Part shown: positions 31,172 to 43,950 of the stretch, piece after piece | Layout of the letters: every line of letters starts with the position of its first letter | How positions within the stretch are numbered: the first letter of the stretch is position 1 | Translations under genes and position numbers: made by a program | The notes under the pieces: generated by a model | Databases searched by the model: none | Told to the model about the DNA's origin: nothing | Seen by the model: the letters and a program-made list of their open reading frames with translations, nothing else | Assembly: GCA_029204225.1 (NCBI GenBank) | Contig: CM055095.1 | Location: forward strand, 53,169,836-53,233,835 | Reading direction: 5' to 3' | DNA from: Diphasiastrum complanatum | Taxonomy: Eukaryota; Streptophyta; Lycopodiopsida; Lycopodiales; Lycopodiaceae | Length of the DNA stretch: 64,000 nt

Positions 31172-32041
31172 AAAAAAACAGTTTATTAAAAAAAATTTGC
31201 TCCTCTTCACGACCAAAATCACACCAGCCGTGGAGGAGCTAAATTTTTTTTATTTTGATCTACAAGTGTCCGATCGAGGCGTGTGCATAGTCGGCAGGCA
31301 TCTACTCGGCAATACGGAGGTGGTGTGCACGGTGCCAAGGGGATCTGAGCTTCGCGGAGATCGAAACGATCAGTTTTCAATTTTTGGGTAAGTGTAGACT
31401 TGTTTTTTTGCAAGTGCTGACATTGAGCTGTAGGCAACCAAATCAAGCGTAGTTTGGCTCTGGACCACCTTTCTTCATGCCCACGGTGATTCCTACGGGG
31501 TCAGTTTCAACCATTACAACACGCCTTGCGAGATTTGAACACCACAATCCAAATGCTTGTTTTTTTTTGCCATTTTCACAAAATGACTTGTGGGCAACCA
31601 ATTCAGGTGATGTTTGAGCCTAGAATGCATTTCCACATGCCTGCAAAGAATCCTGTAACATCCGTTCCGCCCATCTACGTCCGTATCACAATTTCAATTT
31701 CCATGCCCTAATTCCATGTTTTTTAGGTTTGGGCATGGAGCATCGTGCAAGCATCTGCCAGTAGCGTGGTTTCGGCCTGCACTGGACTCCTTTACGCCTG
31801 CAAAGACTCCCACGCTAGCGTCAGTCACCCGTTTTCGCTCACACTAGAATTATTCTATCCATCGCCCTAGTCTCGTGTGTTTTTTGGCACTTGCTATGAT
31901 TTTACTAGAAACAATGTGACACGTGCTCAGATGTGTTCAGCTCTGTTTTAGGCTGGTAATGCTTTTCAATGCAGTGTGTTTTCTTCTACTGAACGGTTGC
32001 CTGCTTGTTTTTGTTCGCAGGTTTGATCTCATGTTGACACG

Positions 32042-34895
32042 ATGCCGGTGCAGGGCCAAGGCCTTTGGGGCGAGGTTGAGCTTACTGAGGGGGATGTGGC
32101 TACACACCATGGCACGGGAGTCCGTAGATGGAGATGCTTGCATTGTGGTGTTCTCTTCACAGGATCACTTACCAGGGTTAGGGCTCACTTACTGAGGGTC
32201 AGAGGGCAGGGTGGGCGGGCATTGGGCATATCTGATTGCCCCAGGATTTCTGATGAGGAGAGAGAGAGGTTGGCTATTATGTACAGGCACGGTGGTGCAT
32301 CACAGGTTTCCAGACAGGGACAGGGACAGGGAAAGGGAAAGGGAGCAGGAGCAGCTGCAGGTTCACAGGCAGGGCTCACAGATAGGCAGGCACGGCCTAC
32401 TACGGGTGCAGAGCCTAGTACAGCACGTTCTGGGCAAGGTTTAGGTGCAGTGCATGGTCCAGGCGGGGCCACTCCAGTTCCACCCGCAGCATCAGGGCTT
32501 AGTTCAGAGGGGAGGGCGTCACATGAGTAGGTTGGATCAGCGGTAGCGGGTCCTTCTCGTCCCTCCTCTTCTTTGGCGACAGATGCAGCACATGGTTCGA
32601 CAGGTCCTCCCAGAGAGAGTGATACACCCACAGATCAGCCATCCGGTTCGCGTGTTAGACCACGAGCGCCATGTACACAGCAGAGAGAGGTTAGGCCCAG
32701 ACAGCAGACCCTTGATCGATGCGGGTGGCAGAGAGAGCAGCATGCTCGGTGCACTCGACTTGCTAGCCAGTTCTTTTACGAGTGCGGCATTTTTTTAGTT
32801 GTTGCTGACACTTGGGTGTTCAGGGAGTTTTTTGCACAAATGGCAGCCGTGGATGCTACATGGACGCCTCCCAGACGAGAGGTATTGCGAGGCAGGATGC
32901 TTCGTCAGGAGGAGGAGACCATCACACGGGAGCTGAGTTCCATTCGCTCAGCTTGGCAGATGTTAAGTACTTTGTTTCCATAAACCCATTGCATGCGTTT
33001 AGGGTTCACTCGTGGCGCAATTTTTGCATGTGGCTAATGGGTGTTTTGTGGCAGGTATGGATGCACGATATTGAGTTATGGATGGACCGACATTCGTCGG
33101 CGATCCGTCATCAGTGTCTTGGTTTCTTGCCCGCTTGGCACAGTATTCCTACGTGGCGTGGATGCCACTCGAGGTGGTGACGCCATCACAGCCGATTTCA
33201 TATGAGAGGTTATAAGAGATGTTATTGTGAGGGGTGCACTCTCGGCCTCATTTACGAGTTCATGGACCGCATCGGCAAGGGGATTCTGACGTCAGCCTTG
33301 GACGAGCACGGGTATGAATCTTCCATGTCTAGTTTGTTGTTTCTCACTCAAGTCTGATTCGTTTCTTTTATGCTATGGTTACATGATTGTTGTGATTTGT
33401 CTGCTGCAGGAGGCGCGAGATCTCACGTATCTGGGAGGCCAGATGGGACTACTTCCACCGACCCATCCACACCGTAGCCCACATACTGCACCCCTTGTGG
33501 CGCGAGACTCGGGATCGGGACGATCAGGAGTTGCACCAAGGATGGGTGGAGTACACGGAGCGTGTATGGCCTAGACCAGGTACGTGTGATAAATTGCTTG
33601 GTAGCCTAAGTACTGCAGTAGTGACTGTAGTGTGCTCATTGCTAGTGTGTGAATTCGAGAGGACTTACACGTGCCATGTTTTTTCTTCTGCCAACAGGTC
33701 CGATGCTCACTAACATTGCATACCAACTGCTGATCTTTGAGCGCTACCAGTTTCCTTTCGATGGAGAGTAGAGTCGGCGGAGGGAGGATATGTTGAGGCC
33801 TGTTACATGGTGGGGCTACCATGGGCGCGGCACAGGTGACCTGCGACGACTGGCCGAGAGAGTCCTTGCACAAGACTGTTCAGCAGGAGCTTGCGAGCGG
33901 AATTGGAGCACCTGGGCCTTGTATCACACGCAGAAGAGGAACAAGTTGTCCATCGAGCAATGTAGGCGGTTGGTGTTTGTGAACACCAACGACCGTATGC
34001 TGAGGCGCACACGAGGAGGGGGACAGATGCTCGAGGTGAGTCACATCATGACCCCTTGTTTCTTACTATGCTTTGACGAACTGAATTGCTTTCGAATTAT
34101 GCAATGAATTCCTGACAACAATGTATCGTTTTTGGTTGCAGGTGAACCCTAACACTTGCTTGGTGGATTCGGCAGCTGCTGTTCCTCAGGCACCACCCAC
34201 GCAGGAGGAGATGGATGATGAGATCTATAGAGAGTTCTATAGATAGGCACAGGCTGACGCATGGGCTCTACGACGTTCGAGGAGGGCAGACAGGCAGAGG
34301 GATAGGGCTGAGGAGGGGGATGATGAGGGCTTGGAGGGAGAAGCTCAGGGCTAACTATCAGGAGGAGTGGGTTGAGGGGGATACGGAGGACGATGAGGAG
34401 ATGGGGGCGGAGGCACAGGGGGATGACCTGGCTGACCTGCTGGTGGACCCTGATGCGAAGACAGGAGCCAGCCATTCCTGCACGTAGGCCTAGGGGGAGA
34501 CCTAGAGGTTCTGGGAGGGGGGGGGGCTGAGTTTGCTTTTTGTAGACAGGAGTGGAGCATCACAGGCAGTCGTCGGCCAGGCATCATCACAGTGGGTAGG
34601 GCCATCCTAGGGTGTAGGATCACAGCCACCTGACACACAGACACATAGGGGTAGACACACGGGTGGGGACAGGCAAAGGAGGGCCAAAGGAGGGGAGAGA
34701 GGCAGAGGCAGAGGTAGAGGCAGGGGGAGGATCCAGAGCCAGAGCACGCAGCAGAGAGCCAAAGCACGCAGTAGAGCCAGGGCCACACCACGGCATATGG
34801 CTCCCTCCAATTCCGATTCATCTGCAGACCCTTGGAATCTACAGTCAGCCACAGATTCAGATGATGGTTCCTACCATGACTTTGACGAGTCTTAG
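32042..34895 (+). pseudogene. hAT-3 transposase, spliced, internally deleted
   Basis: Exons by GT/AG borders: 32042-32961, 33055-33311, 33410-33579, 33698-34035 and 34142-34895. The BED-like finger is intact (RWRCLHCGVLFTGSLTRVRA, later CP) near 32120-32240. DUF659 begins (YGCTILSYGWTD near 33055-33090) but the stretch with the NATN and CxAHxxDLL motifs seen in the other two copies is deleted near 33205. Then come EISRIWEARWDYFHRPIHT and the dimerisation block CERNWSTWALYHTQKRNKLS near 33893-33952. A Gly/Arg-rich and acidic tail ends DFDES. In-frame TAG occurs at 32528, 33769 and 34244. It cannot encode an active enzyme. Confidence 0.88.
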
Positions 34896-35012
34896 TTGTG
34901 TAGTTTTCATTACGTTCATGGAACATCAGTGTACCCCATTTTGGTGCCATGTGGCCCGATATTATATATTATGATGATCCTATTCACAACAGTGTAACGA
35001 TTCAATACTGTT

Positions 35013-35018
35013 CTTTGT

Positions 35019-35061
<43 letters not shown>

Positions 35062-35062
35062 T
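35013..35062 (+). repeat. (TG)n(AG)n microsatellite; a second (GA)n at 35201-35224
   Basis: About 15 TG units followed by about 9 AG units lie in the 3' part of hAT-3, with a further GA run 140 bp on. Confidence 0.9.
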
Positions 35063-35507
35063 ATGGTTGAAAAACGATTCCATATGGTTGAAAAATGCTT
35101 CAATACGGTTCAGGACGATGCAGTATGGTAACTGGTTCAGAACACTCGACATGGTTTTTAATCAGCATGATTAAGCATTTTTGTTTAGTTTGTTGGATCT
35201 GAGAGAGAGAGAGAGAGAGAGAGAATTTTGGGGCATCATGTTTTTTTATTAATTTTATATATTAAACACAGCAAAGCGTAAACCTGGGAGTTAATGCACC
35301 TAAACTAGACCATCCTGCACCCGAAACATTCGGCAAACTACACAATAATTATGCTTTTAATTAGAGCTTTCACCTGATACCCATATTGCCCAAAAAAAAT
35401 CAACAAAAAAAACAAAAATTTAAAAAACGTTTCTGGAATTTTTTTTGATATTTCAAAAACCCGTTTCTGAACGCGTTTCAAAAACGCTGGGCATCTATGG
35501 TCAATAC

Positions 35508-36245
35508 CCTAACCAATTCACCCCCAAGCCACAGTGCATTATGAATACAAGAGAGGGGAGGAAACCTAGCTCAAGAATCTGAAATTCCAATAGGGAGATG
35601 GGTGAGTTTCCACGGTATGTATTCTCTCCAAGAGGAGAGAATATTCCCCTTAGGATCCCCATGCAACCTATATTAAGATATTGATCTCCTATTCTTGCAT
35701 TAAAGCAGTCATACACCATGCAAGTGCTCCTATGTCCAATTATAGGTCTGGGCCCTCATATGATTATTAATTACTTGTAATGACCACGCCCAGAATGACG
35801 TAGCATAACTAATAACCACATACAACTGGAGTGACCGGCTATCCAGGTCAGGAATTATTCTAATTCCCTTATACAAGACATGGACATAACAATAAGTACA
35901 TGGTCAAAACGGCAACAAGCAAGGACACTCAAAACTGGCAAAAGATTGTGCCTCACTTGTCGTTGAGGATTCAAGACTATGTACATAGGATTATCTTCCG
36001 TATAAGGAATCTTGACAAGGTAGATTTAATTCTCAAAAAAAATTGTTTTATCTAAGAACATTTGTTTTAAAAGGATTATGTTATCCATAGTTTGAAATTT
36101 TGGCATGATTGCTCCTTTTCATAATTAAAAGGAGATGTAACTACAATTAGTTCATTTACCTTGTATTTCCACTTTGGAAATTTTAGTTTCGCCTTTCAAT
36201 CTCACAAATGCTTCAGTAATCCAAATGATAAATAACCTTCTTTAT
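35508..36245. other. No gene recognised between hAT-3 and gypsy pol
   Basis: AT-rich DNA in which I could not read the expected RT region of the gypsy element. The missing part was probably lost by deletion. Confidence 0.4.
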
Positions 36246-38520
36246 TTGGGGAAGTTTGTCGTAGTTTTTTGAGGACATATTGGTATACGGTCATACTCTG
36301 AAAAAGCACGAGGCACATTTTCATATTGTCTTAAACAAAATAGACAAGAAAAGCTCTATGTTATAAAGAGTCGAAATACGAGTTTTTTCAAACAAAACTC
36401 AACTACTTGGGGCTTGGGCCATAGCATATCTGATCAAGGCATTGAGATCGATTATGATAAAGTTCGTAAGGTACGAAAGTGGCCTATCCTGAAAACCATT
36501 TGGGAAGTACAATCTTTTTTGGATATCACAAATTTTTTCCATATGTATATTAAGAACTATGCCATTATCACATTGCCCCTAACAAATCGTCACAAGGAAA
36601 TTAAAAGAATATCTAAATGCAATCGTAAGGAAGTCAGCCCACCAATCCGATGGGACAAGGAACTAAATGAAAGTTTTCAAACTTTGAAATACTGTGTTTT
36701 CTGTACCTCGCCCATACTACACATAGTCGATCCGAACAAGACGTACCTTGTTGAAATGAATGCTAGCGATTATGTTGCAGAGGCAAATTGCAATCCTTTA
36801 TTAGGATGGTAGACTAATAGCTTTTGAGAGCAAAAAGTTGGATGCTACACAAAGTAGATATTCTACTTATAAGTAGGAACTTTTGCGGAAGGAACTTTTG
36901 CGGTTATACATGCACTAAAGATTTGGCGCAATAATTTGTATGGATCAAAATTCACTATGATGATGGATCATCAATCCTGTAAGTGAATCTTTGATGTTGT
37001 AGACTTTGAGAGGCTGCAAGACTAGATGGTCAAAACTCATTCAAGATTTTGAGTTTGACACTAAGTACCATAAAGGTCCACCAAACTGTGTCGTTAATGC
37101 TTTGAGCCAAATTGGAGAGTTATAACACGTATGCTCTGCTAAGATTCAATCCGATTTGTATCCTTCAAGATCTTCGAGATCTTTGTCAAGCCGACGCATT
37201 TTTAGGTCAAATATGGCAAGGAATTCTAGATCTAGTGAAGACCTTAGGGTGCAGGACTCCGAGAAATCTCGATCTGAGAAGATACAACTAGATTATTTCA
37301 TTAGGAATGGTTTACTTTTCATGAATGGAAAGGTTTGTGTGCCAAACAAAGATGATATTAGGGCCCAAATCCTGCATGAATGCCATGACAATCCTAGTGT
37401 TGGACACCCTAGCATACAAGGAACTCTAATCTAGTTAAGAGAAATGTCTATTGGCCAAAAATAAAAAGTGATCTGGAGGATTACATTCAAAAGTGTGAAG
37501 AATGCCAAGTAAATAAAGCAAAATGACTCAAAGCAAAGGGTCTCTACATCTGTTGGAAATTCCCAATAAGAAAGTGAAAAGCATTTCAATGGATTTTGAC
37601 TAGTCTCTTTGGAATAGGGGTCAGAATGCCATTTGGGTACTGGTTGACAGGCTAACCAAAATGGCACAAATTATTACAACAAGGTCTATTGTCAAGACCT
37701 CTGAGCTTCCTCAACCATTTGTTGAGAAGTTCAAAAATTTGGTTGGATTGCCAAATGATAGTGTTGGTGATTGTGATTCCAGGTTCACCGGCGAATTCTA
37801 GCAATCGGTCTCTAAGAGACTGCAAACTACTAATAGTCTTTTGTCTTCCGACCACCCTGAATCTGATGGTCAGAGACCGAACGTACCAACCAATCGATGA
37901 AAGATATGCTTTGTGCATATGTCTCCAGGTGACAGTCAGATTGGGAAATGTACCTCGAAATGGTTGAGTTCACGTACAATAGTGCAAAGCATTCTGCCAC
38001 ACATTTAGTCCTTTCATGTTGATGTTTGGCTTTCAACCACGTTCACCAATATCAGTTAAACTCAAAGGTCTCAAGGTGCAAGCTGAACTGATTTTTTGCT
38101 TGATATGTAGGAAACATTGCAAGTAGCCAAAAGGAAATATAAAATCAACTAAGGATTGAGCACAGTTTTATGATAACAAAATCGCTCACCTCGAGAGTTT
38201 GAGGCCAAAGATTGGGTGTATCTCAAAATCCCAAATGATTCTAAGACACTACAAACGGGGAAGTGTCCAAAGTTGTCTCCTAGATATAGCAACCCCTATG
38301 AGATTGTAAAGAAATCAATCGGTCTACTTATCGACAAGATCTTCCGCTTAGAAATAAGGTACATTCTATATTCCATGTTAGCCACGTGAAAGAGCGACTT
38401 GGTGGAAGCTATAACCTTATTCTGGAAGGTGAACTAGTACAGTTGGAGGATTTGACTGCCTACATACCCATATGCAACAAGAGTGTGTGGATGGTATGAG
38501 CATGATATAGCTAGGATGTA
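36246..38520 (+). pseudogene. Ty3/gypsy RT end, RNase H and integrase remnant (gypsy-2)
   Basis: The RT thumb region appears in broken frames (HEAHFHIVLNK near 36310; LGHSISDQGIEIDYDKV from 36405). RNase H-type sequence follows (RLIAFESKKLDATQSRYSTY near 36812-36870; MMDHQS). Then come the integrase zinc region (ILHECHDNPSVGHPS near 37371-37410; KCEECQVNK near 37495), core pieces (VLVDRLTKMAQI near 37635-37670; DCDSRFTGEF near 37770-37797) and the C-terminal part (KLSPRYSNPYEIVKK near 38266-38312). There are many stops and shifts, so it is inactive. No chromodomain and no LTRs were recognised. Confidence 0.82.
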
Positions 38521-40639
38521 TCTCTATCCATGGAGATGAGTGGCAGTGAGAGCTGAGTAAGACTGCCAGTAGTATGAGATGTTGGTTATCGTAGGGGCTC
38601 AATCATGCCAATTATGTCGACAATTTCAGTGCATCGAGACAAGTCAGTGATGGCTCTATGGATGGGCAATAACAAAGCGTTTGTCACTTGATGTTTGAAG
38701 TCCACCTTATGAAAATCAGTCTAGAAGTTACCACATGGGCCATATCTAACTACTTCCAATTCTACTAAGATTATAATCTATAATAACATGATTCATAATA
38801 ACCTATTTTAGATTATTTACATGTTACAAACGTCCATTTTCTAATGTCTTTCATATAATGTGATGCTTCAAACTATAATTCCTTCTTTTATGAGCAAGAT
38901 CAAGACAAGTCAATAAGAGCTAGTACTCAGACCATAGGTACAACAACTGGCACAAAGCCTACAGCAAGAAAGTCTACACATGCATCATCCAAGAGTTGGT
39001 GCGATTCTAAGATGTATAGCCATGGATGCGACACAATCTAACAATTTCTTATGAGAAACTAGAAAGCAATGGGTGGTTCAAACATCATGCTTGCATGTGG
39101 CCACCATTTCATAAGCATCATGTCTCCCATGGACCCAACAATACATTAAAGTGCCCACTTTGCAAGCAAATGTAGACCATTCCTTACGCATATCAACAGA
39201 GACTAGATAAACTACAGTCGTGAACACCTCTGGAATGGTGGAGATGCATGGTGAACATCGAGGCCAGGGGTTTGGTGGACTTCACACCCACTACAAGGCC
39301 ACAATTGAGAGGCCAGAGAGGCATACGGAGTAGATTAACGAGCCCTAACAAAACATAGACATCTTGGAGGGCATACAAGATAGGGCTTGCACTCTACACT
39401 TGTCACACACAAGAGTTATGTAGGCAATTAACCAAAGAAAACTCACAATGTAAGATTTGACTGATCGAGGAAAATAGATGGACATCAAGCAACTTAATGG
39501 AGTGTTTGTGGAGACACTAAGATTGCCGACACATGATGGTGTAAGGCTGTGTAAGGCCTTCATAGACTCATATGATGCCAGTCTATATAGTGTTATTCCC
39601 TCATGCACTATCTCAAGTTGATCACTCGGAACGAAATGAGATCAAGAAATTTCTTTCCAATAAATATAACTAACACAATGAGAGTGACAAAACTTGAATG
39701 AAGGACGTAAGAAATTGAAACAGGCGACATAGGCTGTTACCTTCCGGCGCATTCTTGCTTTGATGACTCTTAATTAAACATCAAAGATACTACTCTCTTA
39801 TGTTGATATAAATAAGAAGCTGAACAAGAGAAACTTCGGTTCCCCCAGCTGATAAGGTTGGTATGTAGTGTGACACTGTTAACGGTTCAATCTAGGTGCC
39901 ATAACTGCATACAGTTAGTGGATGTGGAAGTATCCCTCGGCCAAAAGTACAAGCAAGCGCAATGTAAGAACAAGTCAAGGAAAGGTGCAGCCCTGGCATG
40001 GCATGAACAACCCCATTAGGATCAACTAAAGCAATGTAGGGTGCAAACTTTGCTATTATAATCCCGAGCTTGCTATATGATAATAGCCCCTACCAAGCTC
40101 CATGCCTTATCCTAATGATTTGTCTAGCTTAAAGTCGGAGTAGCAAACATTTGTGCTAATCTCCGATCGTTCCAGGGAAATCCATCAAACAAATGGAACA
40201 ATACAAAAAATGTCTGTCATTTACGTTTCTCATAAATAGCAGAACAACTTCAAACAATACCTGTGTCTACTTGTAAGTTGGGACTGAGCTGATGGCTGGA
40301 TTTAAGTCGGGCCTTGAGTTTGTTCGAAAACTTGGACATACAGGGCAAATATTCCCTAAGTGCCGATCCCGTCTCCCATCTCTACCCTTAGCCAAAGGCA
40401 TCCATACAAACAGAATTGTTGTTAGCTAATACACTACCCATTGTTTATTCAATATCTGTAGTTTAGAATATTCAGGACAGTAATGCGAATACAATATCGA
40501 ACAAGTCCAATGCCTTTCTCTAATTTCAACTTTTGCTTTCAAACATGCCCTAAGATAAGCTACCTAAACTGGCTTTCACGAGTTTGCAATTGTCCGGAAA
40601 ATTGTCCCTGACGAGACTGAACTCCTGCCGCATTATGAA
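38521..40639. other. No gene recognised
   Basis: AT-rich DNA with short random frames on both strands. It may include the remains of an LTR after gypsy-2, but I see no paired copy in the window. Confidence 0.4.
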
Positions 40640-41130
40640 GGAAACCTCCGTTCACGGCGTTCACTAAACCGTGGACCGCAATGGGGATCGACAATTTACT
40701 GCTTCACTTTCACATGAGGCTCGTCGTTCAGCTGCAGCGACGCTTCTCTGGCATCCATCCACCGAAAATATGCCGACACCGCATTCCACAGAACTGGATC
40801 CGGGCTTCAAAACATGGATCCGCAATCCTGAAAAGCGCAGGGACACGACCAAACAAATCGCTAACGCTTGCCACCACACGGATTAGCGTCAGCAGATGAA
40901 TGGATCTAACGAAAGGGAGCGACAGCCATGCCTGGATCGTAAGCAAGAACGACGGAAAATGAAAAAGGAAGGAAGAGGAGAAGGTAATCGTAACTTTGGA
41001 TGGGAGCGTGAGGCCAGTCGTAATCTAGCTGTTGCTGCTGGTTTTGAACCCCGCCATTTTTCCTGCATACGTGGCAGGCAGGCCACCCACGTACTTTCTT
41101 CCTGAAAGGTTGAAAGCAGCCGAAACCTTT
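40640..41130. other. GC-richer unique-looking island
   Basis: The base composition is clearly higher in GC than the flanking kilobases. Open frames overlap on both strands (72 codons at most on plus, 75 on minus), but no family is recognised. It could be a leader exon, promoter region or a gene fragment. Confidence 0.3.
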
Positions 41131-41461
41131 CATCAGCGTCAGTTTAACTCGGTTTCAAGTGTTCTTAAAGGCAATATGCCTTTCCTGTTGGAATGCTATG
41201 AAAAGGGAACATGGTCCGTGAAAGACAGTCATACATTCATTTGGGGCTGTCTCATTTTGTTCACACAAATCCAAAAAGTACAATATAAATATATAGGCCT
41301 TCTTGCATCATGTATATTTCCATAATACATATGGAATGAAGAAGGGTGTTGGCTCAATTGGTTATCTTGACATCCAAAGTCTCTTTGGTCTCAAGTTCGA
41401 GCCTCCCCTTGGAAACCAAGAAGCATAATACATATGAAGACCAGGCCTGATTCGGCACATG

Positions 41462-41564
41462 CAAATCTAAGGGTGCAAATGAAGTGAGAGAGTCAAATCT
41501 AAGGGTGCAAATGAAGTGAGAGAGTCTGAGTGGCAATCTCTCACTTCGCTTGCACCCTAAGATG
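41462..41564. mobile_element. 103 bp hAT-type mini-element with perfect 8 bp duplication
   Basis: Flanked by GGCACATG at 41454-41461 and 41565-41572 (8/8). The left end reads CAAATCTAAGGGTGC and the right end in reverse complement CATCTTAGGGTGCAAGCG. The left end is duplicated exactly as a 32 bp tandem (41462-41493 and 41494-41525). The right end pairs with it (GAAGTGAGAGA / TCTCTCACTTC). It has no coding capacity. Ends and duplication length are those of hAT elements. Confidence 0.8.
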
Positions 41565-42195
41565 GGCACATGGGTGTAAAGTGGCGCTCGATGCCTACGT
41601 TGATACTAGCAAAAGGCAAATGTTGCGATGCTAGTGGCCGATAGCAAAAGGCAAATATTGCGATGCTAGAGGCCGATGTTGCTGACGCCCCAATGCCAAA
41701 TGGTACTTTAAGCCTCACACCAATATATACTTTTCAAGGCATTCAATATTATGCCAGGTTAGAATCTAACCAAACGTGACTCGTGGCTAGCATCCAAGTG
41801 GACAGGTGGACCATGTCATGAAGACCTTTGAGTATATTACTTTAATAGACATATAATCCAGATTCCAAAGGAATATACACTCATACATATGTATTGTGGA
41901 AGCCTTCGTGTGCTAGTCACACATATTATTCAAGGTCGAGCATCACATATTTTTCAAAGGAAGTCAAATTTTGCCACATTTTCTAAATAGACCATCTAAA
42001 AGCTTACACGTCATTTTTATGACTTCTGGCCTACATCCAATTGGCCAAGCCATAAAATACACCAAAGTGAAAGCATATAATGCTACTTAATTTATATGAG
42101 ACATAGTATGGATACAATAACTGTAATGTAAATAAAAGGGAGGCAAGAGAGGCGGTCAAGCAAGGCTAAATATTTTGACTTTTGTGGCCTATTTA

Positions 42196-42246
42196 AGGAG
42201 GGCGGGGGGGGGGGGTTTGGGGGGGGTGTGTGTGTGGGGTGGGGTT
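42196..42246 (+). repeat. G-rich tract able to form a quadruplex
   Basis: GGAGGGCGGGG and a run of G are followed by TTT, another G run, a (GT)4 stretch and GGGGTGGGGTT. It has at least four runs of three or more G within 50 bases. Confidence 0.85.
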
Positions 42247-43612
42247 AACAAAGCAACAACAAACATGGAATATGTTCAGTCACCTATGTGTGTAGCATAT
42301 TTTGCACCTGCTAGTGGAAGTGATGTTATTGGGGTCAAATGAAACATATCCGTCTTTTGTCGTCCTATAGTTTCTAATATAAACCTAGCCAATTAGCATG
42401 TTCCTTTGTGGCAACCAAGGAGTCGAATTCATTGATCGTTAGCTTGACTTTTAAGGTGTGGGCATTAAGGCTCTAAAGTATAGAACAGCTTGCCTATGTG
42501 CCTTTTAAATAATGGAAAAGAACTTTACATGAGGGGTAAAGCCCCTCATGGAGCTTGGGCTTTACAAGAGTGCATGCTTGAGGTCGATGGACTCTAGAAT
42601 GAGGACTCTAAAATTGGCTTGCCTATGTGCATAATTATGGGCATAATGTTTCCACGACATTTTGCCCCACACAATTTTTTTAAGATATTATATCTTCCAA
42701 CTTATTTAGCAACTTTTTATGTAATAATTTGTTGTCAACACTTTTTATGGACTTGAAAATTGACATTATGTCACCACGTTCCTTTCATGTGGTTTACGTC
42801 TCAAGAATCGTGCAATCCTCCAAATGTATATGCTATAGGATTCATAAAAACCGCCATTATTTCCTTCATATAATGCTCCTCATAGATTAATCGTTAAATG
42901 TCAAGCTATTGAATATTGTTGGAGGCGGCACATATATTTAACTCATAAGGGTGTAGTTGGGGGCCCAAAGGTGGAAAAGTCTCGGTGATTATGGACACAT
43001 CCTTGGATGAGGGTGGGGTCCTAACTACACCCTCGCTCACTCTCTTGAATATAAGCTCCTTTGTCATAAAAGTGCCATTTTTTCAAGTACATGATTTTCC
43101 TTCACGTTAGTCTAGTTGGACAAGAGTTGGAATTCTACTCACATAGGCACCTTGAAGGGTTGGAGCCTTATCATGAATATTGGCTTGGCCTTATAGTTTG
43201 CCTTTGTTAATTGTTAGGTCTATATATATTTACCTTCCTTCATTGTTACGAAACATTTAATTCCTAATTTTTCACAAATATTAGATTTGGTGTTAATTGT
43301 TAGAAATTGATTACTCCATTATTCATTATATTGCATTAGATAAGTACTCATTCCTTTTGATGTTGAAATGCATGGTGCCAGCAAGGGGAATTTCCAATTT
43401 CTCAAAAATTAAAGATCATGCCTCCAAGCTTTATATTATGCAAGGTTTAGTTATTATAGAAGATCATTGAATCAACTGTCAATCTTAGAAGAAAATCTCC
43501 TTTAGGGTAGAAAGGAGAATGAAAAAGTCAAACTTCATATGAAAACCAAGATTTCTTAAGTCCCTTTGTACATCTTGTCACTAGAGATGTTTTAATTAGT
43601 TCAAAATTATCT

Positions 43613-43725
43613 ACACATCTCATGTGAAGGTGAAAGATGAACTAGCATAGAGATGTCTTAAGTGGTCCGAAGCTATGTACACATCTCATGTGAAAGGTGA
43701 AATATGAACTAGCATATGAAGTTGG
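43613..43725 (+). repeat. 66 bp tandem repeat, about 1.7 copies
   Basis: ACACATCTCATGTGAAGGTG at 43613 recurs as ACACATCTCATGTGAAAGGT at 43679. Both are followed by GAACTAGCATA. The block directly precedes a second minisatellite. Confidence 0.75.
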
Positions 43726-43767
43726 TTCCCTCGAGTCAATACCATGAAATTAAGTCTAATAAGTTCT

Positions 43768-43950
43768 AAATTAGCATCCCTTTTGCGTGTCAGATTCCAT
43801 CTTGTGATATCACCAATTGGACCACACATAAATTGGCATGCCTTTTGCATGTCAAATTCTATCTTGTAGACCAGTTGGACCACACCTAAATTGGCATGCT
43901 TCTTGCATGTTAGACTCCATCTTGTAGCATCACCAACTGGACCACAATAA
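43768..43950 (+). repeat. About 60 bp minisatellite, three copies
   Basis: Copies start at 43768, 43830 and 43888 with AAATT(A/G)GCAT, then TTGC(G/A)TGT, CCATCTTGT or a variant, and TTGGACCACA. The second copy lacks a few bases. Confidence 0.88.

Larger units (their letters stand above)
31084..35499 (+). mobile_element. hAT-3, complete-ended element of 4.4 kb
   Basis: Both ends read CATAGATGCCCAG (13/13) from outside in. The flanks GTCAATAA (31076-31083) and GTCAATAC (35500-35507) match at 7 of 8, giving the 8 bp duplication of a hAT. The subterminal regions carry ACGCG, GTTTCT and GTTTTT repeats that fold back on each other. Inside is a plus-strand BED/DUF659/hAT transposase gene with a large internal deletion. 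It inserted into a gypsy remnant. Confidence 0.92.
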
